A stretch of DNA of 8,854 bases from Deltaproteobacteria bacterium (GCA_019308525.1 JAFDIC010000144.1:1-8854); one strand, 5' to 3'; shown: positions 1 through 6,661, numbered from the stretch's first letter. Numbers and translations: made by a program. The notes: a model not told the origin generated them from the sequence alone.

Positions 1-717
1 ATTGGTGTAGTGGGAGTGCTGGTGATAGCAGTCGGTCTCTACGTGGGGATCAGCAGCATATCCACGATGCCCACTGTACCTGAGGAGAGGGAGGCCCCGA
101 GAGTCGTTGAAGAAAAGACGGAGGTGGGCCCCCCTCCGGAGGGTAGCCCTGAGGCACCCGTGAAGGAAGTTGTTCCCAAGGACAGGCCGGCGTCGGCAGT
201 GGAACCATCCTTGCCGCCTGTTGAACAGGGGCCGGGGGAGACTGAAAAAGGCATCGCAGGGCCAGGGGAAAGGGATCTTTCAGGAGGTGCGGTGGCTCCC
301 CTGTCCCGCGAGGGGCAGGAAGAGGAAACTCAAGCCGGCGAGATAGCCCCGGAAGCAACCCCTGGGGGTGAAACTGGGGCGGCGGTGGGTAGCGAGGCAT
401 CCGGCATGGCCGCGGTACCGGCCCCTGTTCCAGGGGAGCCTGGAACAAGTACCGAGACACTAACCCTTACAGGGATAGTAAAGGACAAGACCTGGGTCAG
501 GATTTGCGTGGATGACGAGGATCCAAAGGAGTATATCTTCAAGCCGGGCAGCAGGCCCCAGTGGCAGGCAAAACACGGGTTTTATATCCTGGTGGGAAAC
601 GCGGCAGGAATTGATTTCAATTTCAACGGTAAGATTATTGAGAACCTGGGGGAGATTGGTCGTGTAAAAAGGCTTAGGCTCCCCAAGGAATTTCGCGGGA
701 CTAAGTGCGAGGACTGA
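1..717 (+). CDS. rodZ: RodZ-like morphogenesis protein, C-terminal part (5' end outside window)
   Basis: The reading frame is already open at base 1 (I-G-V-V-G), so the GTG at 10 is probably not the start and the 5' part of the gene lies outside the window. The visible part opens with a transmembrane helix (about residues 1-20 of the frame, V/L/I/G-rich). A Pro/Glu/Gly-rich linker of about 125 residues follows, then a compact C-terminal domain of about 85 residues. That domain has KTWVRICVDDEDP, a Pro-Gly before a Trp, VGNAAGIDFNFNGK, a Leu-Gly-x-x-Gly and RLRLP. This is the pattern of the RodZ C-terminal DUF4115 domain. Known RodZ proteins have a cytoplasmic helix-turn-helix that contacts MreB, one membrane span and a periplasmic domain, and support rod-shape cell wall growth. 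The helix-turn-helix would be upstream and cannot be checked here. The linker is unusually long and GC-rich. The stop lies 6 bases before tyrS, so co-transcription is likely. The alternative is another membrane-anchored protein with the same C-terminal domain. Confidence 0.75.
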   Translation: MGVVGVLVIAVGLYVGISSISTMPTVPEEREAPRVVEEKTEVGPPPEGSPEAPVKEVVPKDRPASAVEPSLPPVEQGPGETEKGIAGPGERDLSGGAVAPLSREGQEEETQAGEIAPEATPGGETGAAVGSEASGMAAVPAPVPGEPGTSTETLTLTGIVKDKTWVRICVDDEDPKEYIFKPGSRPQWQAKHGFYILVGNAAGIDFNFNGKIIENLGEIGRVKRLRLPKEFRGTKCED

Positions 718-723
718 ACCACA

Positions 724-1956
724 GTGGAAAACGTTTTTGATGTACTGGAGGAAAGGGGATTTGTAGAGCAGGTTACCGACAGGGATAAGGTTCGCGAGTT
801 GTTGCAGAAGCCTGTTACCTGCTATATTGGTTTTGATGCGACTGCCAAGAGCCTTCATCTGGGCAGCCTCGTCCCTATTATGTCTCTGGCGCACATGCAG
901 AGGACGGGACACAGGCCCATTGCGGTTATCGGCGGCGGTACGACCCTGGTGGGGGATCCCAGTGGCAAGACAGAGATGCGCCGTATACTGACCAGAGAGG
1001 AGATCGAGGAAAATGCCATGGGGATCAAGAAACAGCTTTCCCGCTTCCTGGATTTCGAGGGCGGCAGGGCCCTAATGGTCAACAATGCCGATTGGCTAAC
1101 GAAGCTCAACTATATAGACTTCTTGCGGGATATTGGACGACATTTCAGCGTAAACAGGATGTTGGCCGCCGAAAGTTACAGGGTGAGGCTGAAAACGGGC
1201 CTCAGTTTCATAGAATTCAATTACATGCTCTTACAGGCATACGATTTCTGGTATCTGTTCAAACATTACGATTGCAGACTCCAGATGGGGGGTAATGACC
1301 AATGGGGCAATATCCTCGCCGGGGTGGAACTAACGAGGAGGCTTGAAGGGGAAGAGATCCACGGAATTACTTTTCCTTTGATCACGACCTCCGCGGGGGT
1401 CAAGATGGGCAAGACCCATAAGGGCGCTATCTGGCTCGATCCGGAACTCACATCCCCCTACGACTATTACCAGTACTGGATCAACCAGGACGACAGGGAT
1501 GCGGAACGCTTTCTGAAGCTATTCACCTTCCTGCCTCTGGATGAGATCAAGGGGCTCACGGCCGGGGGCGGAAAGGATCTGAGGCAAGCAAAGGAGGTGT
1601 TGGCTTACGAGGCAACGTTGCTGTGCCACGGGAAAGAAGAAGCAGACAAGGCCAGGGCCGCCGCCCGGAGCCTGTTTGGAGGTGACGAGTCCCTGGAGTC
1701 CGATTCCATCCCCAGTTATTCCATATCCGGAGCCGAGCTCAGGGAAGGGATACCCGCGTACGTGCTGTTTGAAAGGGTCGGCATTTGCAAGAGCAGGGGC
1801 GAAGCAAGACGTTTGATTTCCCAGGGAGGCGGATATGTCAACAACAGGAGAGTGGAGAAGTTTGACCAGATAATCAGCTCCAAGGACCTGGTGAATGAAA
1901 CAATACTCCTGAGAGGGGGAAAGAAAAGGTACCTCAAGGTGACTGTTTCTCAATGA
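724..1956 (+). CDS. tyrS: Tyrosyl-tRNA synthetase
   Basis: This 410-residue class I aminoacyl-tRNA synthetase charges tRNA-Tyr with tyrosine in the cytoplasm, using ATP. The catalytic domain shows YIGFDATA (34-41) and the HIGH-type motif HLGS (45-48). GGNDQWGNI, around 189-197, is the tyrosine and adenylate pocket segment; Asn stands where many homologues have Ser. KMGKT (227-231) is the KMSKS-type loop. A C-terminal S4 RNA-binding domain lies at about 344-410 (IPAYVLFERVGICKSRGEAR). The length and domain order are normal for bacterial TyrS. The start is GTG at 724, preceded by GAGGA at 709-713 with about 10 bases of spacing, inside the 3' end of the RodZ-like gene. Only 6 bases separate it from that gene's stop. 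I see no T-box leader and no space for one, so expression probably comes from an upstream promoter. Assignment is secure. Confidence 0.97.
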   Translation: MENVFDVLEERGFVEQVTDRDKVRELLQKPVTCYIGFDATAKSLHLGSLVPIMSLAHMQRTGHRPIAVIGGGTTLVGDPSGKTEMRRILTREEIEENAMGIKKQLSRFLDFEGGRALMVNNADWLTKLNYIDFLRDIGRHFSVNRMLAAESYRVRLKTGLSFIEFNYMLLQAYDFWYLFKHYDCRLQMGGNDQWGNILAGVELTRRLEGEEIHGITFPLITTSAGVKMGKTHKGAIWLDPELTSPYDYYQYWINQDDRDAERFLKLFTFLPLDEIKGLTAGGGKDLRQAKEVLAYEATLLCHGKEEADKARAAARSLFGGDESLESDSIPSYSISGAELREGIPAYVLFERVGICKSRGEARRLISQGGGYVNNRRVEKFDQIISSKDLVNETILLRGGKKRYLKVTVSQ

Positions 1957-1995
1957 AAACAGGAAGCCGTGCATGGAGGAAGACCTAGTTTTGAC

Positions 1996-2024
1996 TTGAC
2001 CCGGTGCCGGGATGCTTTCATGAT
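1996..2024 (+). promoter_or_regulatory. Possible sigma-70-type promoter for rpoH
   Basis: TTGACC (1996-2001), 17 bases, then CATGAT (2019-2024) resembles a -35/-10 pair in the only sizeable gap between backbone genes (1957-2096). The -35 is close to consensus and the -10 is weak. A CCCGG/CCGGG dyad (2000-2011) lies in the spacer, and a small CTCTC/GAGAG dyad (2042-2056) lies in the leader. No classic T-tailed terminator for tyrS is visible, so read-through from tyrS is equally possible. Confidence 0.25.
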
Positions 2025-2080
2025 GTAAGGGTGTTGCGGAACTCTCTTCTTGAGAGAAAAGGAAGGTTACACCACGTATC

Positions 2081-2088
2081 AGGGTGAT
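2081..2088 (+). promoter_or_regulatory. Shine-Dalgarno-like site for the rpoH TTG start
   Basis: AGGGTGAT lies about 8-10 bases before the TTG at 2097 and supports that codon as the start. The in-frame ATG at 2112 has only a short AAGG very close to it, so it is the weaker choice. Confidence 0.4.
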
Positions 2089-2096
2089 CAGCGCAG

Positions 2097-3095
2097 TTGA
2101 GCGAAAAGGCCATGGTAGAATCAAAAAAAACTCCTGTTGGTGACGAGGACGTAATTGATATCACCGAAGAGGGACCGGTGGAACCGGAAAAAGTGACCCT
2201 TGTGCCTTCGGTCGTGGCTGAGGAACGCTCTCTCGTCCCTTACGATCCTTTACAGCTATACCTGATGGAGATCAAGAAGTACAGGCTCCTGACCAGGGAA
2301 GAGGAGATGGAGTTGGCAATAAGGGTGAGGGAGAAAAAGGACCAGGAGGCTGCGTACCGGCTGATTACGTCGAATCTAAGGCTGGTGGTCAAGATTGCCA
2401 TGGATTTTCACAGGTACTGGACCAAGAGCCTTTTGGACCTCATTCAGGAAGGTAACGTGGGACTCTTGCAGGCGGTGAGAAAGTTTGATCCCTACAGGGG
2501 GATAAAATTCTCCTATTATGCATCCTTCTGGATAAAGGCTTACATGCTGAAGTATATTATGGAAAACTGGAAGATGGTAAAGATCGGCACCACCCAGACA
2601 CAAAGGAAGTTGTTTTTCAACCTGGCCAAGGAGAGGGAAAGGCTCATATCCCAGGGTTTTGATCCTGAGCCGAGGCTCTTGGCCGAGCGCTTGGATGTGA
2701 AGGAAAAGGAAGTGGAAGAGATGAGCCAGAGATTGGGAGGGGCCGAGATTTCCCTGAGCGCTCCCATAGGTGATGAAGGCAAGGAAGTCTATGGATCCCT
2801 GCTCCCTGATCCCAGGGCTTCCATTGATGAGCAGCTTTCGGAAAAGCAAAACAGAGAACTCCTTTTGCAAAAGCTGAAGGAGTACAGGGAAAGGCTGTCG
2901 GGCAAGGAACTGGACATCTTTGACAACCGTATCATGGCTGAAAATCCCATGACCCTCCAGGAACTCGGGGACAAGTACAACATTTCCAGGGAAAGGGTCA
3001 GGCAGATTCAGGAAAGAATAATAAAGAATATCAAGAAGTGGCTTACAGAGGAGATCCCAAACTTTGAAGAAAACTTTTCCGATATCCTTAAGTAA
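2097..3095 (+). CDS. rpoH: RpoH-type (sigma-32 family) RNA polymerase sigma factor
   Basis: This 332-residue sigma-70 family protein probably directs RNA polymerase to heat-shock or envelope-stress promoters. Region 1.2 lies at about 50-78 (DPLQLYLMEIKKYRLLTREEE). Region 2 lies at about 94-158, with LIQEGNVGLLQAVRKFDP and SYYASFWIKAYM, the core-binding and -10 recognition helices. Region 4.2 is a helix-turn-helix at about 285-316 (MTLQELGDKYNISRERVRQI). The diagnostic piece is TTQTQRKLFFNL (165-176), the RpoH box of sigma-32 proteins, where the usual following Arg is Ala (NLAKE). An acidic extension of about 45 residues precedes region 1.2. The TTG start is supported by a Shine-Dalgarno-like AGGGTGAT; ATG at 2112 would remove five residues. 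The last 32 bases overlap the next gene. Heat-shock function is inferred from family. A paralogous alternative sigma factor of the same group is possible. Confidence 0.88.
   Translation: MSEKAMVESKKTPVGDEDVIDITEEGPVEPEKVTLVPSVVAEERSLVPYDPLQLYLMEIKKYRLLTREEEMELAIRVREKKDQEAAYRLITSNLRLVVKIAMDFHRYWTKSLLDLIQEGNVGLLQAVRKFDPYRGIKFSYYASFWIKAYMLKYIMENWKMVKIGTTQTQRKLFFNLAKERERLISQGFDPEPRLLAERLDVKEKEVEEMSQRLGGAEISLSAPIGDEGKEVYGSLLPDPRASIDEQLSEKQNRELLLQKLKEYRERLSGKELDIFDNRIMAENPMTLQELGDKYNISRERVRQIQERIIKNIKKWLTEEIPNFEENFSDILK
3049..3053 (+). promoter_or_regulatory. Shine-Dalgarno for the TPR lipoprotein, inside rpoH
   Basis: AGGAG lies 10 bases before the TTG at 3064 and decides this start. It places translation initiation inside the rpoH coding region and gives a complete lipoprotein signal peptide directly after the start codon. 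Confidence 0.6.
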
Positions 3096-4839
3096 AGGGG
3101 CGGTACTGTGCAGCCTCCTGGTGGTTGGCCTGGCATCCCTGGTCTCGTGTGCTCCCGGCAGCCTGATCGGGGTTGGGCCTAAGGCCCCCGAAGGCCAAAG
3201 CCAGGAGCAGGCAGAGCGTCTCGAAGGACGAGACAAACGGCAAAAGGCCTATACCTGGTTCACCATGGCGGCGCTCAGTGAAGCGAATGGACGCTACGAG
3301 GAGGCGCTGGAATATCTTGAGAAGGCAATCGAGAATGACCCGAATTCTCTATTTCTGCGAAGGAAAATGATCGGGTACCTGAAGACGGCGAAAGATTACC
3401 AGGGGGCAGTCAGGGAGGCAAGAAGTCTCGTGCAGGAGGCCCCCCAGGACATCCAGAACATTTTGCTGCTGGCGGACGCCTATGCCCTGAGCGGTGATGA
3501 TGATGCGGCTATCAAGGAGTATCAGAGAATCCTGCAAATCAACCCTGATCTTCCCAGGGTAAGGTTGGTGTTGACCAACATCTTGATCAAGAACAGAAAA
3601 TTTGAAGCAGCGCTATCTCAGCTTGACAGGCTCCTCGAAAAGGAGCCGAACCTCTTAATAGCCCATTATTATCGGGGAAGAATACACCTGGAAAGGGGTA
3701 ACTTCGAGGAGGCGGAAAAGGCCTACAAGCAGGCGTTGAAGCTCAACCCCCGGATGGAAGCAGCCCTCTTTGATCTGGGTACGCTTTACCAGATGAAGAA
3801 GAACTACAAGATGGCCATGGAGACCTATGAGAAGCTTTTGCGTTACTATCCATTCAACATGGCCGCCCGGGAGAGGTTGATCAATATCTACTACAGGCTG
3901 GGGAAGGAAAAGCTGGCCGAAGAGCAGATGGAGGAGATAAAGAAGAGGAGTAAACCCGGTTCCTCCGGGCGACAGGCCCTGGGCCTTATCTATCTCCAAC
4001 ACGGGAAGATCGAGGAATCCATCAAGGAACTGGAGATGATAGTGTCGGCATGGCCGGAAGACGACAAATCGCGATACTATCTTGCGCTGGCCTATGAAGA
4101 AAAGGGGGATAACGACAAGGCCTTGACCCATTTCAAGAAAATAGGCAAGGGGTCCAAGTATTTCATCAATGCCCATCTCCACATGGCCTACCTCCTCAAT
4201 ATCCAAGAAAGACAGGAGGAAGCAAAAGATGTTCTCCAAAGAGCACTCGAGGTGGATCCCAAGAAAATAGAGGCCTACTTGATGCTGTCTTCCATCTATG
4301 AACAGGAGGGAGGGTTTGACAGGGCTATATCGGTTGTCAAGGAGGGTCTGAAGCAAGAGCCGAAAAACACAGATCTAATGTACAGGCTGGGTGTAATACT
4401 GGACAAGAAGGGAGAAAAAGACAGGTCCCTCGAGCAGATGAAAAGCATCCTGGAGGTCGACCCGGATCACGCTGACGCGTTGAACTACATAGGTTACACC
4501 TATGCTGAGAAGGGTATAAGACTGGACGAGGCCCTCGATATGATCAAGAGGGCACTGAAGAAGAAACCGGACAGCGCATACATCATTGACAGCCTGGGCT
4601 GGGTATATTTCAAGAAGGGATTGTACAAGGAGGCCGAAGAGGCACTGGAAAAGGCCTACTCCTTCCTTCCCGATGACCCCACGATTTCCGAACACCTGGG
4701 CGATCTTTACTTTGTGACCAAGCACTACAAGAAATCCCTGGAGATGTACAGGAAGGCAATTTCCCTCAAACACCCTGAAGAGGAAAAGATCAACGGTAAG
4801 ATAGAAAGGATCAAGAAGCTCTTGAATGCAACCAAGTGA
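3064..4839 (+). CDS. Large TPR-repeat lipoprotein
   Basis: This 591-residue protein begins MKKTF, then a hydrophobic stretch ending in L-V-S-C with Cys at 29. That is a lipoprotein signal peptide with lipobox, so the mature protein is expected to be lipidated and face the periplasm. From about residue 62 to the end it is nearly all tetratricopeptide repeats, about a dozen or more. Each is about 34 residues with the A-x-x-x-Y/L-x-x-A-L/I and N/D-P spacing, for example RGNFEEAEKAYKQALKLNP and KTAKDYQGAV. The C-terminal run ALNYIGYTYAEKG, then DSLGWVYFKKG, then EHLGDLYF is typical of a TPR family common in proteobacteria. TPR superhelices bind partner proteins, so a scaffold role in envelope assembly or secretion is a reasonable inference with no specific partner visible. 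The TTG start has a good AGGAG. Its reading frame overlaps rpoH by 32 bases and shares its stop region with the next gene, which implies coupled translation. Confidence 0.9.
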   Translation: MKKTFPISLSKGAVLCSLLVVGLASLVSCAPGSLIGVGPKAPEGQSQEQAERLEGRDKRQKAYTWFTMAALSEANGRYEEALEYLEKAIENDPNSLFLRRKMIGYLKTAKDYQGAVREARSLVQEAPQDIQNILLLADAYALSGDDDAAIKEYQRILQINPDLPRVRLVLTNILIKNRKFEAALSQLDRLLEKEPNLLIAHYYRGRIHLERGNFEEAEKAYKQALKLNPRMEAALFDLGTLYQMKKNYKMAMETYEKLLRYYPFNMAARERLINIYYRLGKEKLAEEQMEEIKKRSKPGSSGRQALGLIYLQHGKIEESIKELEMIVSAWPEDDKSRYYLALAYEEKGDNDKALTHFKKIGKGSKYFINAHLHMAYLLNIQERQEEAKDVLQRALEVDPKKIEAYLMLSSIYEQEGGFDRAISVVKEGLKQEPKNTDLMYRLGVILDKKGEKDRSLEQMKSILEVDPDHADALNYIGYTYAEKGIRLDEALDMIKRALKKKPDSAYIIDSLGWVYFKKGLYKEAEEALEKAYSFLPDDPTISEHLGDLYFVTKHYKKSLEMYRKAISLKHPEEEKINGKIERIKKLLNATK

Positions 4840-5681
4840 TGTCCAGTGCCATGGCTGCGTCCACCAGTAGAAGGCCATCTCTTTTGCAGGGCTTGAGAGG
4901 GATATTCCCTTTTGAAACATCCCTTGTCCTTTTGTCACTTCTCCTTTTCCTCCCGGGATGCGCTTTCTTCCCCGAGAAGCAGGCGTTGAAGGGATACATC
5001 GAAAAGCAAGGGATACACGAAGTCCTGGAGGAGATCAGGAGGCAGGGGCAGGAGGTGTCCTCCTTTTTCTCCATGGGAAAGATCTCGGCAGCCGCCTGGT
5101 ATGGCGTGAACGAGGCGGACATATTGATCATGGGGTGCAGGGACCCCCTGAAAGTGAAAGTCGAGATTACCCATTCATGGGGTCAACCTATCCTCCACCT
5201 CCTGTTGGAAGATTCCCGGATCCAGGTTCTTTCCTTCAAGGACAGGAGCCTCTACGTCGGGTTGTTGAGTCCCGGTGCATTCAAGAAATTCTTCCATGTC
5301 GACATCGCCCCCGACATAGTGTGGAGCGTTCTGAGGGCATATCCAACAATAAGGGAGCACGAATACGTTTCAGCGGAAGGGAACCGGATACTCCTGCTGG
5401 ACGGGAAACAGGTGGAAGTTGAAAGGATCCATCTGTATCCTGAGACCCTTAGCCCCAGGCGGGTCTCTTATCGCGACAATAAGCTGGAGATTTCCTTTAA
5501 GGGTTTTCGCAAGGAGGGCGGGATTTCCTACGCAGAAGAGGTGGCGATAAGGGATAGGAAGGAGAAACTGGTCATCCGAAACGATAGGATGGTGTTCAAC
5601 AGGGACATGCCGCAAGAAGTCTTTGAGATGAGAATTCCACCCGGTTTTGAAACCCGCCTCCTCGAAGACCACATCAATTGA
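4839..5681 (+). CDS. LolB/DUF4292-like outer-membrane lipoprotein
   Basis: The encoded protein has 280 residues from ATG 4839. A GTG at 4836 would add one. The ATG shares one base with the TGA of the TPR gene, a classic coupling overlap. A basic N-region with Arg-Arg is followed by a strong hydrophobic core and L-P-G-C (Cys at 41), a lipoprotein lipobox. The n-region is long, so a start further in is possible. The mature part is predicted mainly beta: SFFSMGKISAAAW, then a strand pattern with DPLKVKVEI, a Gly-Gln-Pro turn and LHLLLEDSRIQVLSF, then LSPGAFKKFF. This is the layout of LolB or DUF4292 proteins, which fold as half beta-barrels that bind lipid or lipoprotein. LolB receives lipoproteins from LolA and inserts them in the outer membrane. 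I see no residue that proves LolB rather than DUF4292. The ispE gene often found next to such genes is absent here. Confidence 0.65.
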   Translation: MSSAMAASTSRRPSLLQGLRGIFPFETSLVLLSLLLFLPGCAFFPEKQALKGYIEKQGIHEVLEEIRRQGQEVSSFFSMGKISAAAWYGVNEADILIMGCRDPLKVKVEITHSWGQPILHLLLEDSRIQVLSFKDRSLYVGLLSPGAFKKFFHVDIAPDIVWSVLRAYPTIREHEYVSAEGNRILLLDGKQVEVERIHLYPETLSPRRVSYRDNKLEISFKGFRKEGGISYAEEVAIRDRKEKLVIRNDRMVFNRDMPQEVFEMRIPPGFETRLLEDHIN

Positions 5682-5690
5682 CAGAGCGGC

Positions 5691-5781
5691 TTCGCAAAGG
5701 CTTGCGGATGGCACCGTATCCGGTACGAGGCAGGCCCATCAAGTCCGGCATGACGGAGGGAACCTGTTCAATCGCCGGATT
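5691..5781 (+). other. Three successive hairpins after the last backbone gene
   Basis: Ten bases after the stop, TTCGCAA (5691-5697) can pair with TTGCGGA (5702-5708) around the loop AGGC, with one G-T wobble. ACCG/CGGT (5713-5724) has a four-base loop. TCCGGC (5744-5749) pairs with GCCGGA (5774-5779). No T-run follows the first two and only an AT-rich stretch follows the third, so this is not a textbook rho-independent terminator. It may protect or end the operon transcript. Confidence 0.35.
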
Positions 5782-5852
5782 AATAATAGAGGTCTGCGTT
5801 TGAGTCATCTTAGCCCGGTGTACTAATCTCTCTGCCGTGCGCCGTTCCTATT

Positions 5853-5900
5853 TTGGCCTCCCGGTATGCCGTAATTATCCGCGCGCATCCGAGAGGCCAG
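5853..5900 (+). repeat. Inverted repeat, about 7 bp arms
   Basis: TGGCCTC (5854-5860) is complementary to GAGGCCA (5893-5899), with a further T-G wobble outside. The 32-base loop contains a small CGG-TATG-CCG dyad (5862-5871) and GCGCGC. The repeat lies directly before the larger dyad at 5904. Function is unknown; it may be one arm of a longer folded RNA. Confidence 0.35.
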
Positions 5901-5903
5901 TTC

Positions 5904-5998
5904 AAGTGCCGCTCAGAACTTCCTTTCTTCGAGTTTAACCTTCGGGGAGTCTAGGCCACCCTACGGTTCATAGTTGGTTTTGAAGTGTGGCGGCACTT
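5904..5998 (+). repeat. Nested inverted repeat, 95 bases, possible structured RNA
   Basis: AAGTGCCGC (5904-5912) pairs perfectly with GCGGCACTT (5990-5998), and the stem can add a T-G wobble (5913 with 5989). After a small internal loop, ACTTC (5918-5922) pairs with GAAGT (5982-5986). Further inside, AACC (5937-5940) and GGG (5944-5946) face CCC (5959-5961) and GGTT (5965-5968) around a symmetrical 3x3 internal loop. The ordered nesting suggests an RNA fold or folded DNA site. It lacks the R'/R'' core sequences of an integron attC and lacks a recognisable group II intron domain V. Confidence 0.4.
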
Positions 5999-6385
5999 AG
6001 TATTTTAGTCGAGCATCTCCAGGGCCCACAACGATAGATCGAAGCACTGACTCCTTTTTATACTGCAAAGGATATGCCAAAGCCTAGTGCGGTGAATTAT
6101 GGTTTGATTCAGGCGGGTTGGACTGGGCTCTGTCATGCTAACGCTGAGAAGAGGTAATGGAATATCTAGTTGTGAGAAACAAAATGCCACTTTTGAGCAG
6201 CACATTACATTTTCTTAAAGAACAGGATGACGAATAGGGATTCAGGCCCCTGCTCTTCTCGAAGAAAACGGTTGAGAGCAAGGAGGCGTCAAAAGCAAAA
6301 TATTGTCGTATGCGGAAAGCCTCCAAAATTTCAAAATATTCATCGCATCGGGGTCACTACTCTTGAGTAAAGCTGAAAACGATAT

Positions 6386-6415
6386 CTTACACTACCTCAC
6401 ATAATATGGTATTAT
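6386..6415 (+). promoter_or_regulatory. Possible promoter with a palindrome over its -10
   Basis: CTTACA (6386-6391), 18 bases, then TATTAT (6410-6415) resembles a sigma-70 pair. The -10 is the right arm of a perfect dyad, ATAATA-TGG-TATTAT (6401-6415), which could also be an operator. Transcription from here would begin near 6422 and run through the hairpins at 6499-6633. In AT-rich DNA such matches are frequent. Confidence 0.25.
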
Positions 6416-6498
6416 CTCGGAATCTCGAGAGAAAAGCAGAGCCAAAATGACCCTCTGTCTTCATGTGCGATGCTAGATGTTATTTAGTGCGGTCTGTA

Positions 6499-6537
6499 AA
6501 CCCTGGCCCTCTGGACCAGGTTAGAGCCCTTTGCTCT
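6499..6537 (+). other. Two adjacent hairpins
   Basis: CCTGG (6502-6506) pairs with CCAGG (6516-6520). A C-A mismatch and two more C-G pairs close a TCT loop, and two outer A-T pairs can form with a one-base bulge. Immediately after, AGAGC (6523-6527) pairs with GCTCT (6533-6537) across a five-base loop. They are followed by an AT-rich linker (6541-6554) and then the fold at 6555-6633, so they may be part of the same RNA. Confidence 0.35.
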
Positions 6538-6554
6538 GCCGTAAAAATATTATT

Positions 6555-6633
6555 GAAATCGCGGGTGGCTAAGCCATGAATCGGGTGTAAAGCCAGGTCC
6601 TCGGGGCCCGGATAGTGCGATTCAAGCGATTTC
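6555..6633 (+). ncRNA. Candidate structured RNA with three-way junction
   Basis: GAAATCGC (6555-6562) pairs perfectly with GCGATTTC (6626-6633), giving an 8-bp closing stem. Inside it, TGGC (6566-6569) pairs with GCCA (6573-6576) over TAA. The very next base begins TGAATCG (6577-6583), which pairs with CGATTCA (6618-6624), ending one base before the closing stem resumes. That second arm contains CC-A-GGTCC facing GGGCC-C-GG (6593-6600 and 6604-6611) around a TCG loop. All helices are mutually compatible and nearly contiguous. It is tRNA-sized but has no T-arm or anticodon arm, and no hammerhead core or known riboswitch motif. The -35-like TTTACA of the next promoter begins at the base after it, so it could instead act as a DNA cruciform or operator. 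An RNA role is inference. Confidence 0.35.
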
Positions 6634-6661
6634 TTTACATCTCTATTTTCTATGGTATCAT
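6634..6661 (+). promoter_or_regulatory. Likely sigma-70 promoter for the accessory cassette
   Basis: TTTACA (6634-6639, five of six consensus positions) and TATCAT (6656-6661, five of six) are separated by 16 bases. The surrounding sequence is AT-rich and the ATG of the first cassette gene lies about 50 bases downstream. It is the best promoter-like pair I found in the accessory part. Confidence 0.45.

Noticed and set aside
5904..5998. Integron attC site
   Set aside because: Length and stem form fit loosely, but the R' and R'' core sequences with AAC and GTT are missing and no integrase is present.
6148..6165. TPP riboswitch, from GCTGAGA
   Set aside because: No matching second conserved block follows in the expected distance, and the downstream genes are not thiamine genes.
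6282..6324. Cyclic di-GMP riboswitch, from a GCGGAAAGCCTCC-like string
   Set aside because: Only one short piece resembles the class. The rest of its conserved core and the second stem are absent.
6005..6326. Two short minus-strand frames (66 and 62 codons) in the intergenic region
   Set aside because: They overlap each other, are rich in Ser, Leu and Cys without motif order, and look like chance frames.
6085..6493. TAGTGCGGT direct repeat at 6085-6093 and 6485-6493, exactly 400 bases apart
   Set aside because: A nine-base match within 1 kb is expected by chance, and no flanking symmetry or repeat family supports it.
6555..6633. tRNA or selenocysteine tRNA at the cloverleaf-like fold
   Set aside because: The closing stem and one hairpin are tRNA-like in size, but there is no T-arm with a TTCRA loop paired by its own stem, no anticodon stem-loop and no CCA end.
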